A DNA stretch of 64,000 bases from Paraliobacillus zengyii (GTDB lineage: Bacteria; Bacillota; Bacilli; Bacillales; Amphibacillaceae), in assembly GCF_003268595.1 (NCBI RefSeq), contig NZ_CP029797.1:1261501-1325500 (forward strand). The letters run 5' to 3'. The notes beneath the pieces are model-generated. The model saw only the letters and a list, made by a program, of their open reading frames with translations, was not told where the DNA came from and did no database searches. Shown piece after piece: positions 45,717 to 53,447 of the stretch (position 1 is its first letter; every line of letters begins with the position of its first letter). A program made the translations under genes and the position numbers.

Positions 45717-46265
45717 ATGTCAAAAATAGTTTCATTTGTTGGTGGATTTCAAGGACCATGGAAAGTTGTCCGAATTGAAAATGTAGTTGGAAAACCCTTG
45801 GAACCAGTTGAGAAAATCCAAATAGTTGATGGTTCTATAGAAATTCCTTCTTTCAACACAAATTGGATACTACGGGGTGTAACAAGCAACTTGCGTTATA
45901 CCACAAGTCAAGAGAAAGAACATTTAAATAAACATTCACCGACACTTGGTAGAAAAGAAGATACTTGTGCTGCATTGATACCAATAAAGAAATCAGTCGA
46001 ATGGTGGGAGCTTGCACAGGACGAAAGACGTGAGATTTTGGAGGAACAGTCTCAACATATTAATCTAGGACTACGATACTTGCCTGCCATTGCACGAAGA
46101 TTACACCACTCGCGTGACCTTGGTGAACCTTTTGATTTTGTCACTTGGTTTGAGTATTCTCCAGATTATTCTAGGGAGTTCGAAGAGTTAGTATCAAGTC
46201 TTCGTACTACACTTGAGTGGAAGTATGTAGAGCGAGAAGTTGATATTAGATTGGTTTTAGACTGA
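45717..46265 (+). CDS. cld: Chlorite dismutase, short lineage II type
   Basis: A 182-residue heme protein that should split chlorite into chloride and O2. It follows the dimeric lineage II enzymes (Nitrobacter-type) closely: ILRGVTSNLRY, CAALIPIKKSVEWWELAQDE, YLPAIARRLHHSRDLGEPFD and EWKYVEREVDIRL. The proximal heme ligand position holds His114 (EQSQHIN) and the distal catalytic position Arg127 (PAIARR), the same residue numbers as in the Nitrobacter protein. It is much shorter than the HemQ (coproheme decarboxylase) made by all Bacilli, so it is not that enzyme. GGAG precedes ATG 45717. It is the sole cargo of mobile unit 1. Whether it detoxifies chlorite here or has another heme-peroxide role is unproven. 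Confidence 0.9.
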   Translation: MSKIVSFVGGFQGPWKVVRIENVVGKPLEPVEKIQIVDGSIEIPSFNTNWILRGVTSNLRYTTSQEKEHLNKHSPTLGRKEDTCAALIPIKKSVEWWELAQDERREILEEQSQHINLGLRYLPAIARRLHHSRDLGEPFDFVTWFEYSPDYSREFEELVSSLRTTLEWKYVEREVDIRLVLD

Positions 46266-46346
46266 TTTTCCATAAGATAAACCAATAATCGTTTTTAAAA
46301 GTATAATTTAAAAATAAGAAGGCGTTAGTGATATAACCTTAAATTT

Positions 46347-46392
46347 CAAAAAAGCCCAAATATGCATTATTTTATGCATTTTGGGCTTTTTA
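46347..46392 (+). terminator. Terminator of cld
   Basis: AAAAAGCCCAAA..TGCA pairs with TGCA..TTTGGGCTTTTT; a strong stem with A and T runs, inside mobile unit 1. Confidence 0.85.
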
Positions 46393-46417
46393 GTTATTCA
46401 GGAATGCTTTTTATTTC

Positions 46418-46509
46418 ATTGGTAAATGTATTGGCGATGTTTGGTAAAACACTTGTCATTTGGTGGTAAAAAACATGGCGTAGGTGGTAAATTTACTTGG
46501 CTGTAATCA
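46418..46509 (-). repeat. Right terminal inverted repeat of unit 1
   Basis: Read on the minus strand: TGATTACAGCCAAGTAAATT, TACCACCTACGCCATG, TTTTTTACCACCAAATGACA, AGTGTTTTACC. It matches the left end. CAGGA follows at 46510-46514. Confidence 0.8.
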
Positions 46510-46571
46510 CAGGAAAAAATACAAAACAAATAGAAACGCAATAACAAACTAAGTGAGGAGATAATACCACT

Positions 46572-47144
46572 TTGAACATTTTAACTTTGATTTTAAGTTA
46601 TTTATTAGGCTCAATTTCATTTGCTTTAATAATGGGTAAACTATTTTATAAGAAAGATATTCGAGGTTACGGTAGTGGTAATCTAGGGGCAACTAATACT
46701 TATAGAGTTTTAGGCTTAAAAGCAGGATTAATTGTTGCAGTTGCTGATATATTAAAAGGTACACTTGCTTGTTTACTGCCATTAATACTCAGTTCTACGG
46801 TTAATCCTATTGCATGTGGTTTATTAGCAATATTAGGACACATTTTTTCTGTGTTTGCCAGTTTTAAAGGTGGAAAGGCTGTTGCGACGGCAACTGGAGT
46901 TTTTTTATATTTAACGCCTTTAGGTGTTTTGGCTGGTTTTGTTGTGTTTGTGTTAACTTTGTTATTTTCTAAGTATGTATCACTAAGTTCAATGTTAGCT
47001 AGTCTAGCATTATTTATTTATAGTCTACTATTTGAAGATAAAGTTATCATAGCACTTTCTATACTAATAAGTGTATCAATAATCATTCTCCATCGACAAA
47101 ATATAAAGAGAATTCTAAATGGAACAGAGAATAAAATAGTATAA
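46572..47144 (+). CDS. plsY: Glycerol-3-phosphate acyltransferase PlsY
   Basis: A 190-residue membrane acyltransferase using acyl-phosphate in the first step of phospholipid synthesis. Motifs: GSISFALIMGKLFYKKDIRG, GSGNLGATNTYR (acyl-phosphate site) and FKGGKAVATATG, with about five helices. TTG 46572 has GAGGAG upstream. It is probably a second plsY copy, as the housekeeping copy normally lies elsewhere. Mobile unit 1 is inserted between it and the cassette promoter at 45322, so its expression may be altered. Confidence 0.92.
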   Translation: MNILTLILSYLLGSISFALIMGKLFYKKDIRGYGSGNLGATNTYRVLGLKAGLIVAVADILKGTLACLLPLILSSTVNPIACGLLAILGHIFSVFASFKGGKAVATATGVFLYLTPLGVLAGFVVFVLTLLFSKYVSLSSMLASLALFIYSLLFEDKVIIALSILISVSIIILHRQNIKRILNGTENKIV

Positions 47145-47219
47145 AAATATTTAGATTGAGTATTATTAGTTCAGCTAATGGTTGCTTCAGAAGATGATTC
47201 TCAGAATAGAGGTGAAATA

Positions 47220-47375
47220 GTGCCGACTCCAATTATAATGCTCCTTATACTCATTTCGATCTTAGTATATAGAAGAGTACAGAACGGAAGTATGCAATTT
47301 ACTGTTAAAAAGTTTATATGGAGTTTAATTATAACTATTGTATTTATTAACGTTATTATGTATTTCATTTTGTAG
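47220..47375 (+). CDS. 51-residue two-helix membrane protein
   Basis: GTG 47220 follows AGAGGTG. Helices at about 4-17 and 31-50, with basic text between (YRRVQNGSMQFTVKKF). Not recognised. Confidence 0.4.
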   Translation: MPTPIIMLLILISILVYRRVQNGSMQFTVKKFIWSLIITIVFINVIMYFIL

Positions 47376-47454
47376 ACATATTCGTAAATTGTTGTACTCA
47401 ATGTAACGAGTGGTGATTTTTAAGAAGAATTTAAAGTTAAGGTGTTGTTTGATA

Positions 47455-47898
47455 ATGGATATTATTACATTTGGAAAAAGGGAAGAAGGCAAAAAGTACA
47501 TAGCAAGACCAGCGGTTTATAGTGTAATGTTCAATAGCCAGAACAATAAAGTAGCTATTATTCAAACAGGTGATGGACAGTTTTTTCTCCCAGGTGGTGG
47601 AATAGAAGGAAATGAGACACACGAGGAATGTCTAAAAAGAGAAGCTTTAGAAGAAATGGGAATGGACATTAAAATTGTTTATTATATAGGACGTGCTAAT
47701 AGATATTTCTATTCTACAAATGAATTTAAGTATTATCTAAGTAAAGGCTATTTTTATGTTTGTGAAATTGAAAAAAAAGTTAGTAAACCAATAGAGGAAG
47801 ACCACTTCTTAAAATGGATTGAACCATCCCAAGCTATAAAGATCTTGTTTCACGAACATCAAAGTTGGGCAATTAGTGAAGCTTTAAAGCAATTGTAG
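47455..47898 (+). CDS. NUDIX hydrolase
   Basis: A 147-residue NUDIX enzyme with box GGGIEGNETHEECLKREALE then EMG. RPAVYSVMFNSQNNKVAIIQ and FLPGGGIEG are typical of YtkD/MutT-like members. ATG 47455 follows AAGGTG by 10 bases. Intact, unlike the NUDIX gene at 44274. Substrate unknown. Confidence 0.9.
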   Translation: MDIITFGKREEGKKYIARPAVYSVMFNSQNNKVAIIQTGDGQFFLPGGGIEGNETHEECLKREALEEMGMDIKIVYYIGRANRYFYSTNEFKYYLSKGYFYVCEIEKKVSKPIEEDHFLKWIEPSQAIKILFHEHQSWAISEALKQL

Positions 47899-48021
47899 AT
47901 TATTCAATTATTGGGTACAAATGTAAACGTGTGGCCGTTAAAAATAAATCTATCAATATTGAAAGAAGTTAAATATATGGAAAAACATAAATAGAACAAT
48001 AAGAAAAGAAGGTATTATTTT

Positions 48022-48564
48022 ATGTTGTTAAAATTAGAAACTAAAAGGTTAATATTACAACGATTTAAAAAAGAAGATGCAATTAGAATAAGAGACTTAG
48101 CAAATGATAAAGAGCTAGCAGATATTCTAGGTCTTCCTCACCCATATGAACTCAAAGATGCAGAAGAGTGGATTGCAATCCATCCAGAGCAAATAAAAAA
48201 TGGAATTGAATATCCTTTAAAAATTACTTCGAAAGAGTTAAGTGAAGTAATAGGTACTATTACTATTAGGGTTGATAAAAGAAACAATAAAGGTGAACTT
48301 GGCTACTGGATAGGAAAGGAATATTGGTGTAATGGTTTCGCAACGGAAGCAGTAAATAAAATAATTGATTTTGGATTTAATCAGTTAAAATTGAATAAGA
48401 TATGTGCTTCAGCTACTTCTAGAAATATAGCTTCAACCATAGTTTTTGAAAAAGTGGGTTTACTAAAAGAGGGTAGATTAAGGCAAAATAGATTCCTTCT
48501 TGATAAGTATGAAGATGTTGCTGTGTACGGTCTTTTAAGAGAAGATTATGTAAAAGGTTATTAA
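48022..48564 (+). CDS. GNAT acetyltransferase (RimJ/RimL type)
   Basis: A 180-residue GNAT: LETKRLILQRFKKEDAIRIR, GELGYWIGKEYWCNGFATEA, ATSRNIASTIVFEKVGLLKE, RFLLDKYEDVAVYGLL. A full RimJ/RimL pattern, with Cys-Asn in place of the usual Gly-Lys/Arg in the loop (YWCNGFA, a common variant). AAGAAGG precedes ATG 48022. Confidence 0.9.
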   Translation: MLLKLETKRLILQRFKKEDAIRIRDLANDKELADILGLPHPYELKDAEEWIAIHPEQIKNGIEYPLKITSKELSEVIGTITIRVDKRNNKGELGYWIGKEYWCNGFATEAVNKIIDFGFNQLKLNKICASATSRNIASTIVFEKVGLLKEGRLRQNRFLLDKYEDVAVYGLLREDYVKGY

Positions 48565-48661
48565 AGAAGAACATAGCAGATATGTTGTATATCGACAGTT
48601 TTGTTAATAATTTGCTTTACAATAATTATTAACGTTGATATTATAAAAACAATATCAAAGG

Positions 48662-48940
48662 CAATGAAGAGAAGAGTAGGTAAATCAATTCTTTACAGAG
48701 AACTCCAGTTGGCTGAAAAGGAGTAAGAATATGTTTATTGAACCAAGTCTCTGAGCATTACACTGGAACCTAACAAGGGGATAGTGTAACAGGAGCTCCT
48801 GTTATAGAGCTAGGGTATAAGTATTTTATTGCCGTACCTGACAAGGTTAATATGGTGACATATTAATAAACTGGGGTGGCAACACGACGATTATATAATC
48901 TCGTCCCCAAGACGAAAAGTCTTGGGGGTGGGATTTTTTT
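48662..48940 (+). promoter_or_regulatory. T-box riboswitch upstream of an MFS exporter
   Basis: Stem I base pairs AATG.AGAGA (48663-) with TCTCT..CATT; the AGTA and GAA sides of the specifier loop are present (AGAGTAGG opposite TTGAACCAAG). A mid-helix ATTCTT/AAGAAT and the CAGAGAACTCC distal arm follow. The T-box sequence reads CTGGGGTGGCAACACG. A terminator CCCCAAGAC/GTCTTGGGG (48905-48927) with a T-run closes it. The leader senses an uncharged tRNA. The usual GAA-NNN-A reading gives CCA (Pro), but the UGGC bulge predicts a tRNA with G73 (Asn, Trp or Ser are candidates), so the amino acid is unresolved. Confidence 0.88.
48905..48940 (+). terminator. T-box regulated terminator
   Basis: CCCCAAGAC-GAAAA-GTCTTGGGG stem, then GTGGGATTTTTTT. 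Mutually exclusive with the antiterminator containing GGGTGGCAACACG. Confidence 0.85.
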
Positions 48941-48992
48941 GTTGGTCAAAATATATCTAAGTCAGAAACAACAATATACGAGGAGGTTTACT

Positions 48993-50255
48993 ATGAATAT
49001 TAGAAAAATAGCTGATGCATGGAAGTATCCATCTATTTTATTATTTGGTATAGGGATTTCAAGTATTGGCTCGTGGATATATTTTCTTGCACTAAATCTA
49101 ATCGTTTTTAATATGACAGGTTCTCCCCTTGCAGTAGCAGTGTTTTATATTATAAAACCTTTAGCTACGGTATTTACTAATTTATGGGCAGGGAGTGTCA
49201 TTGACCGCATAAATAAAAAGCATCTCATGATTGCTTTAGATTTAATCCAGGGAACTCTGATTACTTGTTTAGCATATTTCACTTACACAATGTGGATAAT
49301 CTATTTGCTTGTCTTTCTTATTAATATGGCTTCGTCTGTATATGGTCCAACTTCGGTTAGTTATATTACAAGGTTAATTCCAACCGAGCAAAGGCAAAGG
49401 TTTAATTCATTGAGAAGTTTACTCGATTCTGGTGCATTTTTACTTGGACCAGCAATTACAGGGGTTCTATTTATGATTGGCACGCCTCTATACGCTATTG
49501 GTATTAATGCGATTGCTTTTTATTTTTCAGCGTTAGTCACCTTATTTATGCCTAATGTTGAAAAAAGTCGCGTTAGCAAATCATTAGATCAACGATTATC
49601 ATTTAGCTTATTAATGCAAGATTGGAAAGAAGTATTGCAGTTTAGCCGACAGTTTTTATATGTCATGACTGTTTATTTTTTATTTAGTGTTTTCATTGTC
49701 ATACAAACTGCTATTGATTCACTGGAAGTAGCTTTCTCAAAAGAAGTTATTTCTTTATCAGATAGCGAATATGGCTTTCTTGTTAGTATTGCAGGTGCAG
49801 GGATTCTGATAGGCTCGTTGATGAATGTCCTATTCCTATTCACAAAAAGATTAGCAGTTTCTTTACTCATTGGAATAGGTTCAGTTACGGTATCGGTAGG
49901 GTACATTATTTTTGCATTCTCTACTAATTTCTTAGTTGCATCCATTGGGGTATTTATACTAGCGGTCTCACTTGCCTTTGCAAACACTGGCTTTTACACC
50001 TTTTATCAAAACAACATTCCGGTTGAAGTCATGGGGCGGATAGGAAGTATTTACGGATTTGTGGAAGCTTTATTGGTGATAGTGATTACTTTTATATTTG
50101 CTGTAACATCTCAATTAATATCCATTCAGTTTGTTGTTGTCTTTGGTGCAATTTTTATGTTTTTATTAACGCTAGCATTAATGTTACTTAGTATGCAACC
50201 ATCAAAGAGTAAATACTACAGAACTACTCCAGAAGAAGTCAAAGAAATAATTTAA
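48993..50255 (+). CDS. MFS transporter under T-box control
   Basis: A 420-residue major-facilitator protein with about 12 helices, resembling the MFS_3/enterobactin-exporter branch. Motif A-like AGSVIDRINKKHLMIALD lies between helices 2 and 3. ATG 48993 follows GAGGAGG. The T-box leader means it is made when a particular amino acid is scarce. It would then be an amino acid or peptide transporter, or an exporter of an aminoacyl-tRNA synthetase inhibitor; the direction is inferred. Confidence 0.9.
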   Translation: MNIRKIADAWKYPSILLFGIGISSIGSWIYFLALNLIVFNMTGSPLAVAVFYIIKPLATVFTNLWAGSVIDRINKKHLMIALDLIQGTLITCLAYFTYTMWIIYLLVFLINMASSVYGPTSVSYITRLIPTEQRQRFNSLRSLLDSGAFLLGPAITGVLFMIGTPLYAIGINAIAFYFSALVTLFMPNVEKSRVSKSLDQRLSFSLLMQDWKEVLQFSRQFLYVMTVYFLFSVFIVIQTAIDSLEVAFSKEVISLSDSEYGFLVSIAGAGILIGSLMNVLFLFTKRLAVSLLIGIGSVTVSVGYIIFAFSTNFLVASIGVFILAVSLAFANTGFYTFYQNNIPVEVMGRIGSIYGFVEALLVIVITFIFAVTSQLISIQFVVVFGAIFMFLLTLALMLLSMQPSKSKYYRTTPEEVKEII

Positions 50256-50364
50256 TAAACCTAGCTTTTATGTACCTAAAACTTATCCAGGTAATTACAA
50301 GTATTTAAAAATATACCTGTCAATTTAGTTTTGCTACTTTTTTCTAATTAAAATAGGAATATTA

Positions 50365-50373
50365 TGTTAAAAT
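50365..50373 (+). promoter_or_regulatory. Cassette-type promoter TATGTTAAAAT
   Basis: Extended -10 TGTTAAAAT within AGGAATATTATGTTAAAATT, about 58 bases before the YesK-like gene. The GGATCG hairpin is missing here. Confidence 0.6.
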
Positions 50374-50430
50374 TAAATTAACGTTTGGTACTCGAAAGAA
50401 GATAGCTATAAGGTTAGGAGCTTGCGGATT

Positions 50431-50700
50431 ATGCAAGGATTTGAAGTATTCATCTTTATTAGTTTTGCAGTTAATATATTATTGGTTAGTACCTCAATGT
50501 TTTTGAAAAGAAAAAAACAGGAGAAGTCTATCGGTGTAATTTCTGTTGGGCTAGTTTTAATAAGTATTGCAATAATTATTAGTAGCTTTTTTGTTGGTGG
50601 ATGGGCCGGAATGGGATTAGGATTTATTGGTCTTTCCATTCTTATAGGTGCAATTACTGGGAGTCTTATTACTAGTTTAATTATGTATATACGAAAATGA
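50431..50700 (+). CDS. YesK-like membrane protein
   Basis: An 89-residue protein with three helices. The motif FFVGGWAGMGLGFIGLSI is typical of the YesK family of Bacilli; function unknown. ATG 50431 is 10 bases after AGGAG; TTG 50422 is too close to that site. Transcribed from the cassette promoter at 50365. Confidence 0.8.
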   Translation: MQGFEVFIFISFAVNILLVSTSMFLKRKKQEKSIGVISVGLVLISIAIIISSFFVGGWAGMGLGFIGLSILIGAITGSLITSLIMYIRK

Positions 50701-50782
50701 AATGAACATTTTTACTAACTGCTGCTTTCTTTAATAATACGAAAATGCTAGTTTTGATAAAATCTAGAGATGAGGGATTGAA

Positions 50783-51559
50783 GTGGGAATTGATTTTCAT
50801 AGTAAGAAGAATCGTATTACTTACACAACTCGAAACGCTGATAACTCTTGGATTGAAGTAATGAAGGGCCTTTTACCTATTGAGAAGATTTCAAATGCTT
50901 TAGATATTGGTTGCGGTGGAGGGATTTACTCTAAAGCTCTATCGGACATGGGAGTGGATTCTGTTACTGGTGTTGATTTTTCTAAATCAATACTTGAGGG
51001 TGCAAGAGAAAACTGTAAAGAATATAAAAATATTTCCTTTCAGCATGGGAATGCTTTTGAGACAAATTTAGACAGTGAAAGTTATGATTTATTACTTGAA
51101 AGAGCTTTAATACATCATATTGAAGATTTGCGCTCTTGCTTCATAGAAGCATTTAGATTGGTAAAGGATAATCGATATTATATTATACAAGACCGAACTC
51201 CTGGAGATTGTTTATTGAAGGGAAATGACAGTCACATAAGAGGGTATCTCTTTGAACTGTTTCCGAGGTTAGTTGAAAAAGAAACTAACCGAAGACATAG
51301 AAGCCAATTGGTGATGGAAACATTAAAAGAAGTAGGATTTAAAAACATCGAAGAAATTAAACTGTGGGAAACAAGAAGAGTTTATGATAACAAAGAGCAA
51401 TTATTAAAAGACTTAAGCGAAAGAACTGGGAGAAGCATTTTACATGAATTAAACGATAAAGAATTAAATTTATTAATCACTCATATTGAAAAGTCGTTAT
51501 CAATAAATACTAATATAATTGAAAAAGATAGATGGACGATATGGAAGGCAATCAAATAG
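50783..51559 (+). CDS. Class I SAM-dependent methyltransferase
   Basis: A 258-residue methyltransferase: motif I ALDIGCGGGIYSKALSDMG, motif II VTGVDFS, and YDLLLERALIHHIEDL (motif IV region). It is of the Methyltransf_11/25 type acting on a small molecule. GTG 50783 has GAGGGA upstream. Monocistronic. Confidence 0.9.
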   Translation: MGIDFHSKKNRITYTTRNADNSWIEVMKGLLPIEKISNALDIGCGGGIYSKALSDMGVDSVTGVDFSKSILEGARENCKEYKNISFQHGNAFETNLDSESYDLLLERALIHHIEDLRSCFIEAFRLVKDNRYYIIQDRTPGDCLLKGNDSHIRGYLFELFPRLVEKETNRRHRSQLVMETLKEVGFKNIEEIKLWETRRVYDNKEQLLKDLSERTGRSILHELNDKELNLLITHIEKSLSINTNIIEKDRWTIWKAIK

Positions 51560-51666
51560 AAATGTATTATTTTGATCTAAAGTGCCAGCTGCATTGATAA
51601 GGCGAATACAACCTTGTTTAATGATTTTCTTTCTCGTAAATAAGAGAGGATAGGAGAAAAATCTAT

Positions 51667-52167
51667 ATGATTCAAATTATGAAGGCTAATGAAAGCCATG
51701 TTGAAGGAGTTTCTAATATATGTATTAAAGGATATTGGGCGACATATGGGGAAACGCATTCAAAAGAGTGGATTGAAAGAGTTATTAGAGAGTTTTATAA
51801 TCACGAGAGAATATTAAGAGAAGTAACAGAATTTAATCGTGATTGGGGTGGATATTTTGTAGCTGTTGAGAACGGAAAAGTAGTTGGTGCAGCAGGAGGA
51901 GGTATGATAGATGATGAAATCGGAGAATTATTCGTTATATACCTTGACCCTTCAAGAAGAAATGAAGGGATTGGCACCGAATTACTGAATGCTGTTACGA
52001 AACAGCAGAAAGCAGAATATGGAGCCACAGAGCAGTGGGTGTCTGTTCAAAAAGGTAATATGAAAGGAATTCCGTTTTATCAAGCAAAAGGCTTCAAATT
52101 TCAATTTGAAAAAGTTACGGAAGAGAATCCAACCTATATTAAATTAAGACATTGTAGGAAAATATAA
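51667..52167 (+). CDS. GNAT acetyltransferase, paralogue B
   Basis: A 166-residue GNAT, close paralogue of the gene at 2945. Shared text: EFYNHERILREVTE, RDWGGYFVAVENGKVVGA, RRNEGIG loop, ATEQWVSV, GIPFYQAKGF. The N-terminal 40 residues differ more. GGAG lies upstream of ATG 51667. The 3' spacer carries the cassette unit at 52190. Confidence 0.9.
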   Translation: MIQIMKANESHVEGVSNICIKGYWATYGETHSKEWIERVIREFYNHERILREVTEFNRDWGGYFVAVENGKVVGAAGGGMIDDEIGELFVIYLDPSRRNEGIGTELLNAVTKQQKAEYGATEQWVSVQKGNMKGIPFYQAKGFKFQFEKVTEENPTYIKLRHCRKI

Positions 52168-52189
52168 AATTATTCTTCATTGAACTAAT

Positions 52190-52254
52190 GGGATCGTCAA
52201 TTACGGCGATCTTATTTTTGTATCTAAATATTAGTTGGGATTTTATGTTAAAAT
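52190..52254 (+). repeat. Cassette spacer unit: hairpin plus promoter
   Basis: GGATCGTCAATTACGGCGAT with TTATTTTTG, then TGGGATTTTATGTTAAAATA (extended -10 at 52246-52254). Placed between the GNAT paralogue and a small membrane gene. Confidence 0.7.
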
Positions 52255-52282
52255 AATTATATAAAGAGTTACGGGAATAAAG

Positions 52283-52459
52283 ATGAGTTTAATAGTACCT
52301 TTTCTTATAGTTACAGTTTATTTGATTTTTCTATTGGTCAAAAAAAGCCACGCATCAGGAATGAAATTTATGTTATTAGGATTAAGCATTATTTTATTAT
52401 TTATAGGTTTAATAATTTCATTTGTAGGTTTTGCAAACGAATATATTACTATAAGTTGA
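52283..52459 (+). CDS. 58-residue two-helix membrane protein
   Basis: ATG 52283 opens two helices (about 4-18 and 29-49), ending FANEYITIS. The ribosome site is weak (GGGAATAAAG), but the gene lies 28 bases after a cassette promoter and 18 bases before the next GNAT, so it is likely transcribed with it. Confidence 0.5.
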   Translation: MSLIVPFLIVTVYLIFLLVKKSHASGMKFMLLGLSIILLFIGLIISFVGFANEYITIS

Positions 52460-52477
52460 GATAGATGAGGTGATATT

Positions 52478-52939
52478 ATGGAAGTAGAAGTAATTGAAAA
52501 ACTAATAACTCTTGACGAGATAGAGTTATTAAGAGAACCTTTAGAAAAATTACATGAATATCATAATAGTAAATCTGAATATTTTTCAGGTGATTATCCA
52601 AGGTTAACATTTGAAGATCGGATTCGCCATTATAGAGAAAATGCGAGATTTGGAGAATACAGGATTGAACTATTGTTTGAGACAAATACAATGCATTTAA
52701 TTGCTTTTTCGGTAGTTTATGCCAAGAAATCAAGTGGAAAGATAGAAGTTTTATATGTTGATGAAGGTTATCGCAGTAACAACTTAGGAACAAAACTTAT
52801 GGATAATGTAATTAAATGGTTTAGTGAAAAAAATATATACGATATTGAACTAAAAGTGGTGTACGGGAATCAGGCTGTATCATTTTATGAAAAGTTTGGA
52901 TTTTTGCCTCGTTCAGTAATTATGGGGACTAAAACATAA
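52478..52939 (+). CDS. GNAT acetyltransferase
   Basis: A 153-residue GNAT: LYVDEGYRSNNLGTKLMDNV is the loop region (SNNLG in place of the usual RGxG), then ELKVVYGNQAVSFYEKFGF. The degenerate loop is tolerated in some members. GAGGTG precedes ATG 52478. Probably co-transcribed with the small membrane gene before it. Confidence 0.88.
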   Translation: MEVEVIEKLITLDEIELLREPLEKLHEYHNSKSEYFSGDYPRLTFEDRIRHYRENARFGEYRIELLFETNTMHLIAFSVVYAKKSSGKIEVLYVDEGYRSNNLGTKLMDNVIKWFSEKNIYDIELKVVYGNQAVSFYEKFGFLPRSVIMGTKT

Positions 52940-52984
52940 TAATAGTAAACAACTTATTCAACTAAAAGGCAGGTTGCTTCAGAA

Positions 52985-53355
52985 CAATAGTTATAGTTGA
53001 AATAGTATATGCAATTTTACCATCGCTTCTAATTACAATGTACCAAGAGACATATGCAAGTGGTATTAATACTATTTCATGCGATGGTAACGGTGATTGC
53101 GGTTTTGAGTATGTGGATGAAGACTTTTTGAATGCGGAATGCCATCTCGTATTACACAATCGAGGCTGAAAGGCGAATGGAGTCACTAATGAATTTATCT
53201 GGTCCATATAGTATTACGGTAGAAGCTAATCAAGAAAAAATATTGATTTAATCAAATTACTAGATGTATCAGGTGTTCCAAGACATTTTGATGGTGGAAC
53301 ATCTAACGCTATTAATATCAAGTTAATAGATGAGGAAACTGAACGTATTTTATAG
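52985..53355 (+). pseudogene. Multiply frameshifted gene remnant
   Basis: Three consecutive frames together read one protein. First, VIVEIVYAILPSLLITMYQE then ISCDGNGDCGFEYVDEDFLN to a stop at about 53169. Second, MESLMNLSGPYSITVEANQE to about 53251. Third, NIDLIKLLDVSGVPRHFDGG then ETERIL to TAG 53353. The total is about 120 residues with a hydrophobic N-terminus. Two frameshifts at least. Family not recognised. Confidence 0.5.
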
Positions 53356-53447
53356 TTCATGAATGACGCTGGATTGTTTAGGATATTTAATACTTTTCTT
53401 CCATAAAAAAATAAAATCGATAATAATTATAACCAAAAGGAGGTAAC

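Larger units (their letters stand above)
45384..46509. mobile_element. Non-autonomous mobile unit 1, carrying a chlorite dismutase gene
   Basis: A 1126-bp unit that begins TGATTACAGCCA and ends TGGCTGTAATCA. It has about 90-bp imperfect terminal inverted repeats built around TACCACC motifs (for example GTACCACCTC, TTTACCACCAAATGACAAG, TGTACC). It is flanked on both sides by CAGGA (45379-45383 and 46510-46514), a 5-bp target duplication. No transposase gene is inside. Repeated TACCAC ends and a 4-8-bp duplication are features of IS21-family elements; that assignment is inferred. The only cargo is the gene at 45717-46265 with its own terminator. A second unit with the same ends is at 56379-60239. 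Confidence 0.82.

Noticed and set aside
45717..46265. HemQ (coproheme decarboxylase)
   Set aside because: The protein is far too short for HemQ and follows the lineage II chlorite dismutase blocks instead.
53036..53060. TACAATGTACCAAGAGAC as a third mobile-unit end
   Set aside because: It shares only GTACCA with the ends; there is no TGATTAC border, no partner and no duplication.
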